Source: Pararhizobium sp. (GTDB lineage: Bacteria; Pseudomonadota; Alphaproteobacteria; Rhizobiales; Rhizobiaceae). Taken from it: 64,000 nucleotides of DNA. The stretch covers positions 1,984,001 to 2,048,000 of the forward strand of contig CP051237.1 in NCBI GenBank assembly GCA_017794825.1, written 5' to 3'. The stretch's first letter is position 1, and each line of letters begins with the position of its first letter. Below the pieces are notes generated by a model that worked only from the letters and a program-made list of their open reading frames with translations, was not told the DNA's origin and searched no databases. A program made the position numbers and the translations under genes. Positions 1-9,040 of this stretch are shown here, piece by piece.

Positions 1-103
1 GATGTCCGGGAACATTTTCCGGCGCGCCGAAGACAGCCTCCGGATCGAGCAAGGCCGCCTTCATCCGATCGTCGCGTTGAGATTTCATCCTGTCGTCTGT
101 CAT
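1..103 (-). CDS. hypothetical protein, N-terminal fragment (cut by window edge)
   Basis: An open frame on the minus strand starts at ATG 103-101 and runs off the left edge after about 34 codons. The visible residues begin MTDDRMKSQRDDRMKAALL and continue with D-P-E-A-V-F-G-A-P-E-N-V. The 'DPxxVFxxPExV' signature resembles the start of short alphaproteobacterial proteins of unknown function that usually continue with an 'L..eqKi.iL..We.DA' helix. That family assignment is from memory, and the rest of the gene is outside the window. It lies downstream of the ZntB-like gene in the same direction, separated by 67 bp, so the two could be cotranscribed. Confidence 0.5.
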   Translation of the reverse strand, partial: MTDDRMKSQRDDRMKAALLDPEAVFGAPENVPGH

Positions 104-170
104 GACGTCCACCGCAGCAAATGTAGATCGTGAAACAATGTTAGCACAATTGCGCTCAGGTCGGCGCCGT

Positions 171-1175
171 TCAAAACAAGCCGATCTTGCGGAAGAACCA
201 GACCTGCGCCCCGCCGACGCCAACCAGAATGCCGCATACGATCGCAAAGGCCCAGGGATCGTTCGTGCCTGGAATGCCGCCGACATTGATGCCGAGCAAC
301 CCGGTCAGCAAACCGAGTGGCAGGAACAGGGCGGCAACGATCGAGAGGACCAGCATCTGGCGGTTCATGCGTTCGGCGCGATTGTCCGTGACCTGATCGT
401 GGACGATCTGCGCTCGATCGCGGATGGCGTCGAGTTCCTCGCCCAGTCGCATCATCCGCTCCGCCGCCTCGCGAATACGGCTGCGGTCACGGGCGCTTAA
501 CCAGTCGATGTCCTCGATCTCCAGGGTCGACAGCGCGTCGCGCTGCGGGAACATGTATCGGCGAAGCACGATGGCCGTGCGTCGGATGTCGGCCAGAAGG
601 GGCCTAGACACATCGTCGATATCGTCGATTACCTGTTCCTCGATATCGTCTATCTGTTCGTTGAGTTCGGACACGGTCGGATCCATGCGATCGGCCAGCC
701 GCATCGCCAATCGCGAGACGAGATCGCCGGGCGAGGTCGGGGCGCGGTCAGCCTCTATCGCCGCCACCAGGTCCTTGACGGCCGAGAGCGGGCGGCGACC
801 AAGGCTGACGACATCACAATCCTCGATCCACAACCGGATGGAAATCATGTCTTCCGGCTCGGAGCCTGGATTGACGTTGATGCCTCGCAGATTGAGAATC
901 ACGCCGTCGCCGTGCAGCGTGCAACGCGGCCGCGTCTCTTCCGCCGTGAGCGCCTCATAGACGTGCAAATCTATTCCGCAGTCCTTGAGCCAGCTGAGCG
1001 ACTTCGCATTCATGCGGTTCAGGTGCACCCAGGTGAACGCCCCTGGCGGGCTGGTGTCCGCCGTAACCAGTTCGTCGAGGGTCAACTTCCTGGCATGGCC
1101 CTGCCCGTCGAACAGGAATACAGTGCTTCCGGGTATTTCCGTAGGGTGCGCCGGTGGTGTTGCTTTGTCCGCCAT
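171..1175 (-). CDS. zntB: ZntB/CorA-family divalent metal transporter
   Basis: This is a pentameric inner-membrane channel of the CorA superfamily. The N-terminal two thirds is the cytoplasmic funnel domain rich in acidic and long helical segments. Two C-terminal membrane helices follow, and the loop between them carries GLLGINVGGIPG. CorA proper has GMN at that position, while ZntB proteins have GIN, so zinc transport is more likely than magnesium. The last residues are basic and aromatic (WFFRKIGLF), as in the family. Length is 334 aa, normal for ZntB. I start at ATG 1175; an in-frame TTG nine bases upstream would add three residues and neither has a strong ribosome site. The direction of zinc flux in this family is debated. 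Confidence 0.85.
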   Translation of the reverse strand: MADKATPPAHPTEIPGSTVFLFDGQGHARKLTLDELVTADTSPPGAFTWVHLNRMNAKSLSWLKDCGIDLHVYEALTAEETRPRCTLHGDGVILNLRGINVNPGSEPEDMISIRLWIEDCDVVSLGRRPLSAVKDLVAAIEADRAPTSPGDLVSRLAMRLADRMDPTVSELNEQIDDIEEQVIDDIDDVSRPLLADIRRTAIVLRRYMFPQRDALSTLEIEDIDWLSARDRSRIREAAERMMRLGEELDAIRDRAQIVHDQVTDNRAERMNRQMLVLSIVAALFLPLGLLTGLLGINVGGIPGTNDPWAFAIVCGILVGVGGAQVWFFRKIGLF

Positions 1176-1330
1176 GAGGGTCAATGTGTCTTAAAATCAA
1201 CGGATTGTCATCGCGTTTTTACTGGAAAAGGCTGATCTGAAGGCAACTCGATGGGTAAGTTTGTCGTTGTCTGTAGTACATATGGCGGGCGAATCCGCCA
1301 TTCGCGCTTGTCGAGATCGGGGGAGGCAGG

Positions 1331-2515
1331 ATGACGCCGAACGCCAGCACTGAGACATCCAGCAATCCGGACAGCTTTTATGACCGGCTAGCGGTACACG
1401 ACAGCTTCGAGGCGATGAGCCGACCCGGCGTCTATGCGAAGTTGCCCGACGACTGGTTTGTCGGCGCAGCAGACATTGTCGGTTCAACCGACGAGATCGC
1501 GAAGGGCCGCTACAAGGTGGTCAACACGGTGGGCGCCGCGGTCATTTCCGCTCAAATCAATGCTGTCGGCGCGCTTCGCTTTCCATATATATTCGGCGGC
1601 GACGGCGCGGCTTTCGCCCTGCCGCAAAGCCAACGAGACAAAGCCGAGAAGGCGCTTGCCGCGGTGATTCGCTGGGCGCGCGAAGAATTCAGTCTGGAAA
1701 TGCGCGGCGCCATCGTTCCCGTGTCGACGATCCGGGAAAATGGGCTGGACGTGGCCGTCGCCCGCTACCGCGCCTCGAAAGGCGTGGATTATGCGATGTT
1801 TGCGGGCGGGGGCATGACGTGGACGGATCGTCAGATGAAGGAAGGCAAGTTTCGCCTGGAAGCCGCTCCCGCGGGCGCGCGACCGGATCTGACGGGTCTG
1901 TCATGCCGGTGGACGCCGATCCGCGCCCGGAAGGGCAAGATCCTGTCGCTGCTCGTGCTGCCCGAAAAAGACGCGGACGCCGATGAACTGGCCCGTCTCT
2001 ATCATCGGATAGTCGCCATTGAGGAAAGTCTGGAGCGCGCCGGACATCCTGTTCCGGCGACTGGCCCGGGATATCGCTGGCCGCCCGAGGGACTAGATCT
2101 GGAGGTCGCCGCGACACGCGGAAAAACATCCTTCGCCGTCCAGAAGTTGAAACTCCTTGCGGCAACGTTCATCGCGCTGATCTTCTTCAAGACCGGCTGG
2201 AAAGCTGGCGCTTTCGATCCCAAGGAGTATGTCGAGGCAACCGCCGCCAATGCGGACTTCCGAAAATTCGACGACGGCCTCAAGATGACCATCGATTGCG
2301 ATGCAGAAACCCAGGCGCAACTCACCGAATTGCTTGAAAAGTCAACCGACGCCGGGCTGATACGATACGGTATTTGCGAGCAGCCGGAGGCGATCATGAC
2401 CTGCATCGTTCCTTCCGTCACCCGCAACGACCATGTGCATTTCGTGGACGGCGCTGGCGGCGGATATACACGAGCCGCAAGCCTGATGAAGACCACCGCT
2501 GCAATCGCGCGTTGA
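1331..2515 (+). CDS. DUF3095 family protein (nucleotide-cyclase-like fold suspected)
   Basis: A 394-residue protein that I recognise as DUF3095. Residues about 40-110 contain FVGAADIVGSTDEIAKGRYK and FPYIFGGDGAAFALP. The 'ADIVGST' and 'GGDG' elements resemble the metal-binding Asp and GGDxF-like loops of class III nucleotidyl cyclases, which is why some members are labelled adenylate cyclase-like; activity is not established. A hydrophobic stretch near residue 280 (LAATFIALIFF) could be a single membrane segment. The C-terminal part ends with a conserved-looking H-V-H-F-V-D-G-A-G-G-G-Y-T motif. The start is supported by GGGGGAGG 5 bp upstream. The gene stands alone, divergent from the metal transporter. 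Confidence 0.7.
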   Translation: MTPNASTETSSNPDSFYDRLAVHDSFEAMSRPGVYAKLPDDWFVGAADIVGSTDEIAKGRYKVVNTVGAAVISAQINAVGALRFPYIFGGDGAAFALPQSQRDKAEKALAAVIRWAREEFSLEMRGAIVPVSTIRENGLDVAVARYRASKGVDYAMFAGGGMTWTDRQMKEGKFRLEAAPAGARPDLTGLSCRWTPIRARKGKILSLLVLPEKDADADELARLYHRIVAIEESLERAGHPVPATGPGYRWPPEGLDLEVAATRGKTSFAVQKLKLLAATFIALIFFKTGWKAGAFDPKEYVEATAANADFRKFDDGLKMTIDCDAETQAQLTELLEKSTDAGLIRYGICEQPEAIMTCIVPSVTRNDHVHFVDGAGGGYTRAASLMKTTAAIAR

Positions 2516-2664
2516 TGGCAACCACAATGCGTTGCCGTTTCGGCAATCACTATTGCGAAAAATAGTTCTTTATTCGAACACAACTCAGAGTCATTCTTTC
2601 CTTTCGCCTGTCCGGCACGCCCGCATTCCGCAACATGACAGGCATTCAAAAAAGAGGTTGGAAC

Positions 2665-3699
2665 ATGAATGATCTGAAACTGAACCGTCGCAGCCTGCTC
2701 GCAGGTATGGGCGCAATCGGGGGATTGGCGACCGCGCAGAGCCTTATCAGCGTATTGCCTGCACAGGCGTCCGACATGAAGACCGTGCGCATGCAGCTCG
2801 GCTGGCTTGCATCCAACGGCATCCTGGGTGAAGTCGTCGCCCAGTCCAAAGGCTTCTACAAGGAAGAGGGCGTCGAACTCGAAGTCATTCCGGGCGGACC
2901 GAACGTCGACGGCGTTGGCGGCGTGGCAGCCGGCCAGTCCACGCTGGGCCAGACATCGTCCAGCCCCTCCGTGATGCTCGCGCGTTCCGCCGGCATCCCG
3001 ATCAAGGCGTTCGCCGCGGGCTACCAGAAGCACCCGTTCACATATTTCTCGCTGGAAGCGAATGCGATCCGCGAACCGAAGGACATGGTCGGAAAGACGA
3101 TCGCCACGCAGCCGACCGCCTATATCCTGCTGCGGGCGCTGCTCGCGAAGAACGGCATCTCCGAAGACGACGTCACGATCGTCAACATGGGTTCGGACAT
3201 GAACCAGTTGATAACCGGACAGGCCCAGGCCGTGACCGGCTGGCTGACAAACGCCAACGCTCTCAAGGTTCTGGGCGACGACCGCGTCGACCTGATGCTC
3301 TGGGACACCGGAATCCAGCTCTACGCCAACGTCTATTTCGCAACAGACGACTCGCTGGCGAATGACGCCGACACTCTGGCCAGCTTCCTCCGCGGCTCCG
3401 CCCGCGGCTGGGGATACGCCAGGGAGAATCCGGAAGAAGCCGTGGACATCCTCGTCGCCACCTATCCGAATCTGGACAAGCCCAGCGAAATGGACGCCGT
3501 CGAGGGCGTCATCAGCTTCAACTTCAATGACGTTACGGCAACGGAAGGCTGGGGCGCCATGACCAAGGAAAACTGGCAGGAGCAGATCGACACCTACGCG
3601 TCGCTCGAGCAGTTCAAGGGCGACGTTCCGACCGTCGATGATGTGATGACGCTGGCGATCCTCGAGGCTACGGCCGAGACCCGCAAGAAAGTCGGATAA
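2665..3699 (+). CDS. ABC transporter substrate-binding protein, NMT1/SsuA-like
   Basis: Periplasmic receptor of an ABC importer in the NMT1/THI5-SsuA-NrtA superfamily. The N-terminus has an RR motif ([10 protein letters not shown]) followed by a hydrophobic stretch and cleavage after LPAQA, a Tat-like signal. The mature protein opens with the family pattern [27 protein letters not shown]. This family binds sulfonates, nitrate, taurine, thiamine precursors or aromatic acids, so the ligand cannot be named. I use ATG 2665 because AAAGAGG precedes it and the signal peptide begins there; an upstream ATG at 2635 would add ten residues. It heads an operon with ATPase 3705 and permease 4514, followed by catabolic genes that suggest an organic acid ligand. 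Confidence 0.85.
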   Translation: MNDLKLNRRSLLAGMGAIGGLATAQSLISVLPAQASDMKTVRMQLGWLASNGILGEVVAQSKGFYKEEGVELEVIPGGPNVDGVGGVAAGQSTLGQTSSSPSVMLARSAGIPIKAFAAGYQKHPFTYFSLEANAIREPKDMVGKTIATQPTAYILLRALLAKNGISEDDVTIVNMGSDMNQLITGQAQAVTGWLTNANALKVLGDDRVDLMLWDTGIQLYANVYFATDDSLANDADTLASFLRGSARGWGYARENPEEAVDILVATYPNLDKPSEMDAVEGVISFNFNDVTATEGWGAMTKENWQEQIDTYASLEQFKGDVPTVDDVMTLAILEATAETRKKVG

Positions 3700-3704
3700 T
3701 CGAC

Positions 3705-4511
3705 ATGGCGACCATGCACGCAGTCAAGGATGCTGTTTCCGCGGAAGCGGAAACAGCCTTCGCAGTGCGCGTTGACGGACTGGACGTAACCTTCGGTGAA
3801 GGCGAAACCGCCGTGACCGCGCTCCGGGACGTCAATGTCGACATCCCCGAAGGCGCACTGGTGACCATGCTCGGACCTTCCGGCTGCGGAAAGTCCACCC
3901 TGCTGCGTGCAATCGCCGATCTCGTCCCGGCCTCCCGGGGCGGTATAGAGGTGCATGGGCGCACGCCGGAAGAAGCCCGCAAGGCGCGCGATTTCGCTTT
4001 CGTCTTCCAGGACGCAACGCTGTTGCCCTGGCGCAGCGCGATCGACAATGTGCGCCTTCCGCTGGAAGTCGGAAATCCCGGACCGGCCCATGCGGATCCG
4101 ATGGAGCTGCTTGAGCTGGTCGGCCTGAAAGGTCGCGAAAAAGCGCTTCCCGGCGAACTCTCCGGCGGCATGCGCCAGCGCGTCGCCATTGCAAGGGCGC
4201 TGGTCACGCGGCCGCGCATCCTGCTGATGGACGAACCCTTCGGCGCGCTCGACGAGATCACCCGCGACAAGCTCAACGAAGAACTGTTGCGCATCTGGAA
4301 CGAGACGGGGACGACGATACTCTTCGTCACCCATTCGATTCCGGAAGCCGTGTTCCTGGGCCAAAAGGTGCTGTTGCTTGCAGCACACCCCGGACGCGTC
4401 AAGGAATATATGCCGGTAGACCTGCCGTATCCGCGCCAGCTGCCGGTTCGCGATACTGTGGAATTCATCAAGATCACCGCGCATCTGCGCAAGATGCTCG
4501 AGGAGTGCTGA
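3705..4511 (+). CDS. ABC transporter ATP-binding protein, SsuB/TauB type
   Basis: ATPase of the same importer. Walker A is GPSGCGKST (near residue 63), the signature is [15 protein letters not shown], Walker B is [13 protein letters not shown] and the switch histidine lies in VTHS. The Q-loop is in [14 protein letters not shown], typical of the nitrate/sulfonate/taurine subfamily. Length (268 aa) is normal. The gene begins five bases after the receptor gene, with a second possible ATG two codons in. The permease start lies two bases beyond its stop, so transcription and translation are probably coupled. Confidence 0.9.
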   Translation: MATMHAVKDAVSAEAETAFAVRVDGLDVTFGEGETAVTALRDVNVDIPEGALVTMLGPSGCGKSTLLRAIADLVPASRGGIEVHGRTPEEARKARDFAFVFQDATLLPWRSAIDNVRLPLEVGNPGPAHADPMELLELVGLKGREKALPGELSGGMRQRVAIARALVTRPRILLMDEPFGALDEITRDKLNEELLRIWNETGTTILFVTHSIPEAVFLGQKVLLLAAHPGRVKEYMPVDLPYPRQLPVRDTVEFIKITAHLRKMLEEC

Positions 4512-4513
4512 CG

Positions 4514-5332
4514 ATGGCCGATATTGCACAGAGCCAGGCCAGCGCCAATGATGCCAAATCCGGCTCCGCCTGGCTGGCCAAAAGCGGCGACCGTCTGTTG
4601 CCGCTGCTCACAGCCGTAGGCATGCTCGTTCTTTGGCAACTCATTATCTGGATATTTTCGATCCGACCATTCATCATGCCGGGACCGATCGCAGTTTTCG
4701 GCGCATTCATCGAAGACGGCCCAAAGCTCTGGCTCAATTTCTGGCTGACCTTTCTAGAAGCAGCGCTCGGGTTTATCTTCGGAAACCTGATTGCAATTCT
4801 GATGGCGGTCGCCTTTGTCCATAACCGCACGTCGGAACGGGCTTTCTTCCCGATCGCGGTGTTCATCAACACCATTCCCATTATCGCCGTCGCTCCGATC
4901 CTCGTTCTGATATTCGGAAACGGGTACTCCCCGAAGATCATCATCGCGGCGCTGATCTGTTTCTTCCCGACGCTGGTCAACATGGTTCGTGGCTTGAAGG
5001 CCGTAAATCCCGCAACGCTGGACCTGATGCGCGTGCTGTCGGCGAGCGACGCGGAAATATTCTGGAAAGTGCGGCTGCAAAGTTCCCTGCCATTCCTCTT
5101 CGCAGCGCTCAAGATCGCCGCCACCACATGTGTCGTCGGCGCGATCGTCGCGGAATGGATCGGCTCGAATTATGGTCTCGGAGCCCTGATCCTGCTCGCT
5201 TCCTACAATTATCACGCGCCTCTGCTTTATGCGTCCGTCTTCTCGGCGTCGCTGCTGGCCGTGTTCCTGTTTGCCATGGTGAGCTTTGCCGAACGTCGCA
5301 TGATCAAATGGAAAACGCCGGCCGTTCATTAA
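4514..5332 (+). CDS. ABC transporter permease, SsuC/TauC type
   Basis: Integral membrane subunit with about six predicted hydrophobic segments. A conserved cytoplasmic loop (near residues 175-195) reads VLSASDAEIFWKVRLQSSLP, matching the EAA motif through which BPD permeases contact the ATPase. I start at ATG 4514, with AGGAG at 4501-4505, rather than the GTG at 4505 that overlaps the ATPase stop. A 7-bp GC inverted repeat (5316-5322 and 5333-5339) spans the stop codon but lacks a T tract, so it is not a convincing terminator, and read-through into the catabolic genes is likely. Confidence 0.88.
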   Translation: MADIAQSQASANDAKSGSAWLAKSGDRLLPLLTAVGMLVLWQLIIWIFSIRPFIMPGPIAVFGAFIEDGPKLWLNFWLTFLEAALGFIFGNLIAILMAVAFVHNRTSERAFFPIAVFINTIPIIAVAPILVLIFGNGYSPKIIIAALICFFPTLVNMVRGLKAVNPATLDLMRVLSASDAEIFWKVRLQSSLPFLFAALKIAATTCVVGAIVAEWIGSNYGLGALILLASYNYHAPLLYASVFSASLLAVFLFAMVSFAERRMIKWKTPAVH

Positions 5333-5389
5333 GCCGGCGTCCCGAACAACCGCTACAGAACCAGACTCGCCACAGCCCCGGAGGTCAAG

Positions 5390-6751
5390 ATGGAAGACAT
5401 ACTCATTCAGGAAACGCCGCGCGCCGCAAAGATCGTCGACCGCTCGGACGTGGTCGTGGTCGGCGGCGGTCCCGCCGGCATATCGGCCGCTGTCTCGGCC
5501 GCCCGCAACGGCGCCAGCGTCACCCTTCTGGAACGCTACAACCATCTGGGCGGGCTCGCCTCCGGCGGCATGGTGCTGCTGCTGGACGACATGCACAATG
5601 ATCTGGAAATCACCGTGCAGGGCATATGCATGGAAATGATCGAGCGCATGGAAAAGATGGGCCTGTGCGTCACGCCGCCAGAGCGCGACCGGCAGCATGA
5701 CATTCGCGAGACTCAGGAAATGTGGGAGAAATGGTCGCGCTGGGGCGTGTTCGACTTTCACACCCACTCCATGCCGCACCCGGTCTGCTATTCCGCCGCC
5801 TTCGACCCCGACGGCTACAAGCGCGCGGCAAACGCCGTGGTCCGGGAATCCGGCGTCAAGCTGCGGCTGCATTCGTGGTTTTCATCCTCGATCATCGAGG
5901 ATGGCGAAATCAAGGGCGTCGTCGTGGAATCCAAGGAAGGCCGCCAGGCGATCATGGGCGACGTGGTCATCGACACGACCGGTGACCTCGACGTCGCCGC
6001 CAGCGCCGGCGCGCGGTTTCAGGAAGGCTCCTTCATCCTGACCCCGGTCTCGCGCTGGGGCGGCGTCGACACCGACAAGGCCGAGCGCTTCCAGTACGAG
6101 CATGTGGAAGAATTCGCCAAACTCGACCACGAGGCCAAGCGCATCATCGGCGGCTGCTGGAACTACTGGTGGCTGAAAACGCCGCTGCCCGGCGTTGTCT
6201 GGCTCAATTGCCCGCATATCCCGAAGCTCAACGGCCTGAAGGTCAATGATCTGACTGGCGTGGAATTCGAGGGACGCCGCAGGATGGAAGAATTGCTGGC
6301 CTTTGCGCGCAAGAACCTGCCCGGTTTCGAGAACGCCTTTGTGGTGGATTTCGCGCCGCAGACCGGCGTACGTCAGACACGCCTGCTAGAAGGCGAATAT
6401 GTGGTGACCAAGGACGACGTGATGAGCCGACGGCACTTCCCCGACACGGTGTGCCGCGGCCGTGACTATTACACGCCCTATCGCGCCATGGTGCCGAAGG
6501 ATATTGAACAGCTTCTGGTGGCCGGCCGGCATTATTCGGCCACGCCGCAGGCGCAAAAGTCGAGCCGTGAAATTCCGCCTTGCATGGCCATGGGCGAAGC
6601 CGCCGGCGTGGCGGCCACCGTTGCGCTCAACGCCGGAACATCCGTCCGCAAGGCCGATATCCGTGCGATCCAGAAGCAGATGCGCGCCCAGGGCGCCGAT
6701 CCGGGCGACGCGCCGTCCACCAACGCCAGCCTGCAGGAGGCCGCAGAATGA
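5390..6751 (+). CDS. FAD-dependent oxidoreductase (FAD_oxidored family)
   Basis: A 453-residue flavoprotein. Residues about 19-45 carry the Rossmann dinucleotide motif VVVGGGPAGISAAVSAARNG followed by the acidic strand end LLER and the second glycine-rich GGLASGG. The C-terminal flavin-closing segment reads GRHYSATPQAQKSSREIPPC then MAMGEAAGVAA. This is the FAD_oxidored (PF12831-type) architecture, whose members act on varied organic substrates; the substrate is unknown here. No iron-sulfur motif is present. It overlaps the next gene by four bases (ATGA). Together with CoA transferase and hydratase it suggests oxidation of an acid either before or after CoA activation. Confidence 0.8.
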   Translation: MEDILIQETPRAAKIVDRSDVVVVGGGPAGISAAVSAARNGASVTLLERYNHLGGLASGGMVLLLDDMHNDLEITVQGICMEMIERMEKMGLCVTPPERDRQHDIRETQEMWEKWSRWGVFDFHTHSMPHPVCYSAAFDPDGYKRAANAVVRESGVKLRLHSWFSSSIIEDGEIKGVVVESKEGRQAIMGDVVIDTTGDLDVAASAGARFQEGSFILTPVSRWGGVDTDKAERFQYEHVEEFAKLDHEAKRIIGGCWNYWWLKTPLPGVVWLNCPHIPKLNGLKVNDLTGVEFEGRRRMEELLAFARKNLPGFENAFVVDFAPQTGVRQTRLLEGEYVVTKDDVMSRRHFPDTVCRGRDYYTPYRAMVPKDIEQLLVAGRHYSATPQAQKSSREIPPCMAMGEAAGVAATVALNAGTSVRKADIRAIQKQMRAQGADPGDAPSTNASLQEAAE

Positions 6752-7908
6752 CCCCATTGCCACTCGACGGGATCCGGGTGATCGATTTCACTCAGGTCAT
6801 GCTCGGCCCCAGTTGCACGCAGATGGTCGCCGACTACGGCGCCGAGGTCATCAAGATCGAAAAGCAGAAGATAGGCGATCTGTCGCGCTGGTCGCTCGGT
6901 TCCGATCCGGACGGCCTCAACAATCCGGTTTTCAGTTCACTGAACCGCAACAAGAAGAGCGTTGCGGTCGACCTGAAGAGCGAGAGCGTTCGCCAGCAGA
7001 TTTTGGAGCTGATCGACAGCGCCGACGTGGTGGTCAACAATTTCCGCCCCGGCGTGATGGAGCGCATGGGATTTGGCTATGAGGATCTGAAGGAGCGCAA
7101 TCCGCGGCTGATCTACGCCGTCGGCACCGGCTACGGGCTCGAGGGCCCCTACCGCCACAAAGGCGGGCAGGACGTGCTTGCCCAAGCGATGTCCGGCGCA
7201 ATGGCCCGCAAGGCGGACCCCACGCATCCGACGGCGATCTATGCGACCACGCTGTGCGACTATTCTGCCGGCATGCACCTCTTCCAGGGGATTTTGCTGG
7301 CAATCCTGCAACGCGAGAAGACCGGACGGGGTCAGCTCCTCTCCGTCAGCCTCTATTCGTCGATGATCGCCATGCAGATGCAGGAGGCCGCCGTACACAT
7401 GATGCGCGGCAAGGACCTGAACTGGGCGGCGTTTCCGCTGACCGGCGTGTTCGAGACCACGGACCGCCCTGTCGCAATGGTCGGCGCGTTCAAGGAAAAT
7501 CCGCTGCGCGACATCTGCGAAGCGCTGGAAATCGACGACCTGTCGAAAAACGAACGCTACGCCAATTTCGACGCTCAGATGGAGCATCGTCCTGAACTGC
7601 AGGCGATCTTCCGGGAGCGTTTCGCCCAGGAATCATCCGCGCACTGGATCGAAAGGCTGGAAGGCGTCGACATCCTGTGCTCGACGGTCATGACCCTGCC
7701 TGAAGCGCTGGAAGACGAACAGACCATCGTCAACGGACTGATCCTCGAAGCCGGCGAAACACCGGCCGGACCGGTCCGGCTTATCGGATCGCCGATCAGC
7801 ATGTCGGACGCCCGCGTCACGGTGCGGCTGAAGCCGCCGAAACTCGGCGAGCACAACGACGAGTTCCTCACCCAGCGGGACAAGATGGCCGAGGCGAAGG
7901 CGTCATGA
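6748..7908 (+). CDS. CaiB/BaiF (class III) CoA transferase
   Basis: A 386-residue family III CoA transferase that moves CoA between carboxylic acids through an aspartyl-CoA intermediate. The N-terminus LDGIRVIDFTQVMLGPSCTQ is diagnostic. The motif VNNFRPGVMERMG follows, and the expected catalytic aspartate is D171 in TLCDYSAGMHL. The start overlaps the oxidoreductase stop as ATGA, with CAGGAGG upstream at 6734-6740. It likely activates the organic acid brought in by the upstream ABC importer. The acceptor and donor cannot be deduced, since close family members act on formate/oxalate, carnitine, mesaconate or bile acids. Confidence 0.88.
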   Translation: MTPLPLDGIRVIDFTQVMLGPSCTQMVADYGAEVIKIEKQKIGDLSRWSLGSDPDGLNNPVFSSLNRNKKSVAVDLKSESVRQQILELIDSADVVVNNFRPGVMERMGFGYEDLKERNPRLIYAVGTGYGLEGPYRHKGGQDVLAQAMSGAMARKADPTHPTAIYATTLCDYSAGMHLFQGILLAILQREKTGRGQLLSVSLYSSMIAMQMQEAAVHMMRGKDLNWAAFPLTGVFETTDRPVAMVGAFKENPLRDICEALEIDDLSKNERYANFDAQMEHRPELQAIFRERFAQESSAHWIERLEGVDILCSTVMTLPEALEDEQTIVNGLILEAGETPAGPVRLIGSPISMSDARVTVRLKPPKLGEHNDEFLTQRDKMAEAKAS

Positions 7909-8678
7909 GCGTCCTCTTTTCGGTAGAGGACGGCGTCGCCCGCGTCACGATCGACCGGCCGGAACGGCTGAACGCCGTCGACGCCGCAACCGCGGCGGAG
8001 CTGGAGGCGATCTGGGTCGATCTGGAAAGCCGTTCGGATGTTTCCTGCGTGGTCATAACCGGCGCCGGCGAAAAAGCATTTTGCGCCGGAGCGGACATGA
8101 AGGGAACCGGATCCTCGGGACTGGAATACTGGGCGGAGCCGCGCCCGAACGGCTTCGGAGGGCTGAGCTTCCGCACGAGCCTCGACATTCCGGTCATCGC
8201 CCGCGTCAACGGCTACGCGCTGGGCGGCGGTTTCGAGATGGTGATGGGCTGCGACATTGTCGTCGCGTCGAAAACCGCCCGCTTCGGCCTGCCCGAGGCG
8301 CGCGTCGGACGCATGCCGCTCGACGGCGGCATGGTGCTTCTCCAGCGCAAGATCCCGCACAACCTCGCCATGGGCGTGATGCTGGCCGGACGGCAGATTT
8401 CGGCCGAAGAACTTCACCGCTACGGCCTCGTCAACGAAGTCACAGAACCCGATAAGCTCGACGCCGCAGTCGACGCCTGGGTCAAGGACATTCTCGCCGG
8501 CGCGCCGCTATCGCTGCGCGCGATCAAGCAGACGGTCAACCGGACGGCGCACCTTACGCCTTCGGAGGCACAGGCGCTGAAGACCCCGGCCCTTGTTGCA
8601 GCGCTCACCAGTGAGGACGCCGAGGAAGGCGTTGCGGCGTTCCGCGAGAAACGCGCGCCGGTGTGGCGCGGCCGCTGA
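7905..8678 (+). CDS. enoyl-CoA hydratase/isomerase family protein
   Basis: A 257-residue crotonase. The oxyanion-hole segments are AFCAGADMKG (near residue 60) and ALGGGFEMVMGCD (near 107-117). Both glutamates used by hydratases appear to be present: E111 in GGGFE and E131 in GLPEARVG. The following MPLDGGMVLL replaces the more usual IPGAGGTQRL, which can mark variants of substrate range. The start overlaps the CoA transferase stop (ATGA). It is the last gene of the 2.7-8.7 kb operon; no hairpin terminator is evident before the MITE at 8719. Confidence 0.87.
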   Translation: MSVLFSVEDGVARVTIDRPERLNAVDAATAAELEAIWVDLESRSDVSCVVITGAGEKAFCAGADMKGTGSSGLEYWAEPRPNGFGGLSFRTSLDIPVIARVNGYALGGGFEMVMGCDIVVASKTARFGLPEARVGRMPLDGGMVLLQRKIPHNLAMGVMLAGRQISAEELHRYGLVNEVTEPDKLDAAVDAWVKDILAGAPLSLRAIKQTVNRTAHLTPSEAQALKTPALVAALTSEDAEEGVAAFREKRAPVWRGR

Positions 8679-8718
8679 GGCGTTTCAGCCTGCTTCCAAT
8701 TCCCGGCCTCCGGAACTG

Positions 8719-9015
8719 GAGCCATTCTTGCTTAGATGGAATCATTTGACCGTAGCGATTTTGGTTGCTGACAAGGCGAACCGTGTGACGTCGTGTTATC
8801 CCACCACGAACACGGGTCAATGCAGTCAGCGGGCAAAATCGCACGGCCTGTTTACACGACGTTTCAACGCTATGTCCCGTTTCAAGGTGGGGGAAATTGG
8901 CCCATCGGCGTCGTTGCGCCGCTTGCCCGATGCACCGCATCGCACTGCGCGACGCGCCTAGCCGAGTGAGCCGATTTCCCTCCATCAAATGTTTCCATCT
9001 AAACAAGAATGGCTC
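8719..9015. mobile_element. 297-bp MITE-like element, copy 1
   Basis: This 297-bp segment is nearly identical to 49260-49556, in the same orientation, with only scattered substitutions. Its ends form terminal inverted repeats of about 30 bp: left GAGCCATTCTTGCTTAGATG, right end reverse-complemented GAGCCATTCTTGTTTAGATG, and the similarity continues inward to ATTTGA. It is flanked by TG on the left (8717-8718) and TA on the right (9016-9017); copy 2 has a perfect TA/TA duplication, so this copy's left TA has probably mutated. TA duplication plus GAGC-type ends suggests mobilisation by an IS630/Tc1-mariner transposase. No transposase frame is present inside; short open frames on both strands look incidental. 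Confidence 0.85.
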
Positions 9016-9040
9016 TAACGTGAACTCCGGAGGCCAATCG

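Noticed and set aside
5316..5339. GC-rich inverted repeat at the permease stop as a terminator
   Set aside because: No T tract follows and the catabolic genes continue 57 bp later on the same strand.
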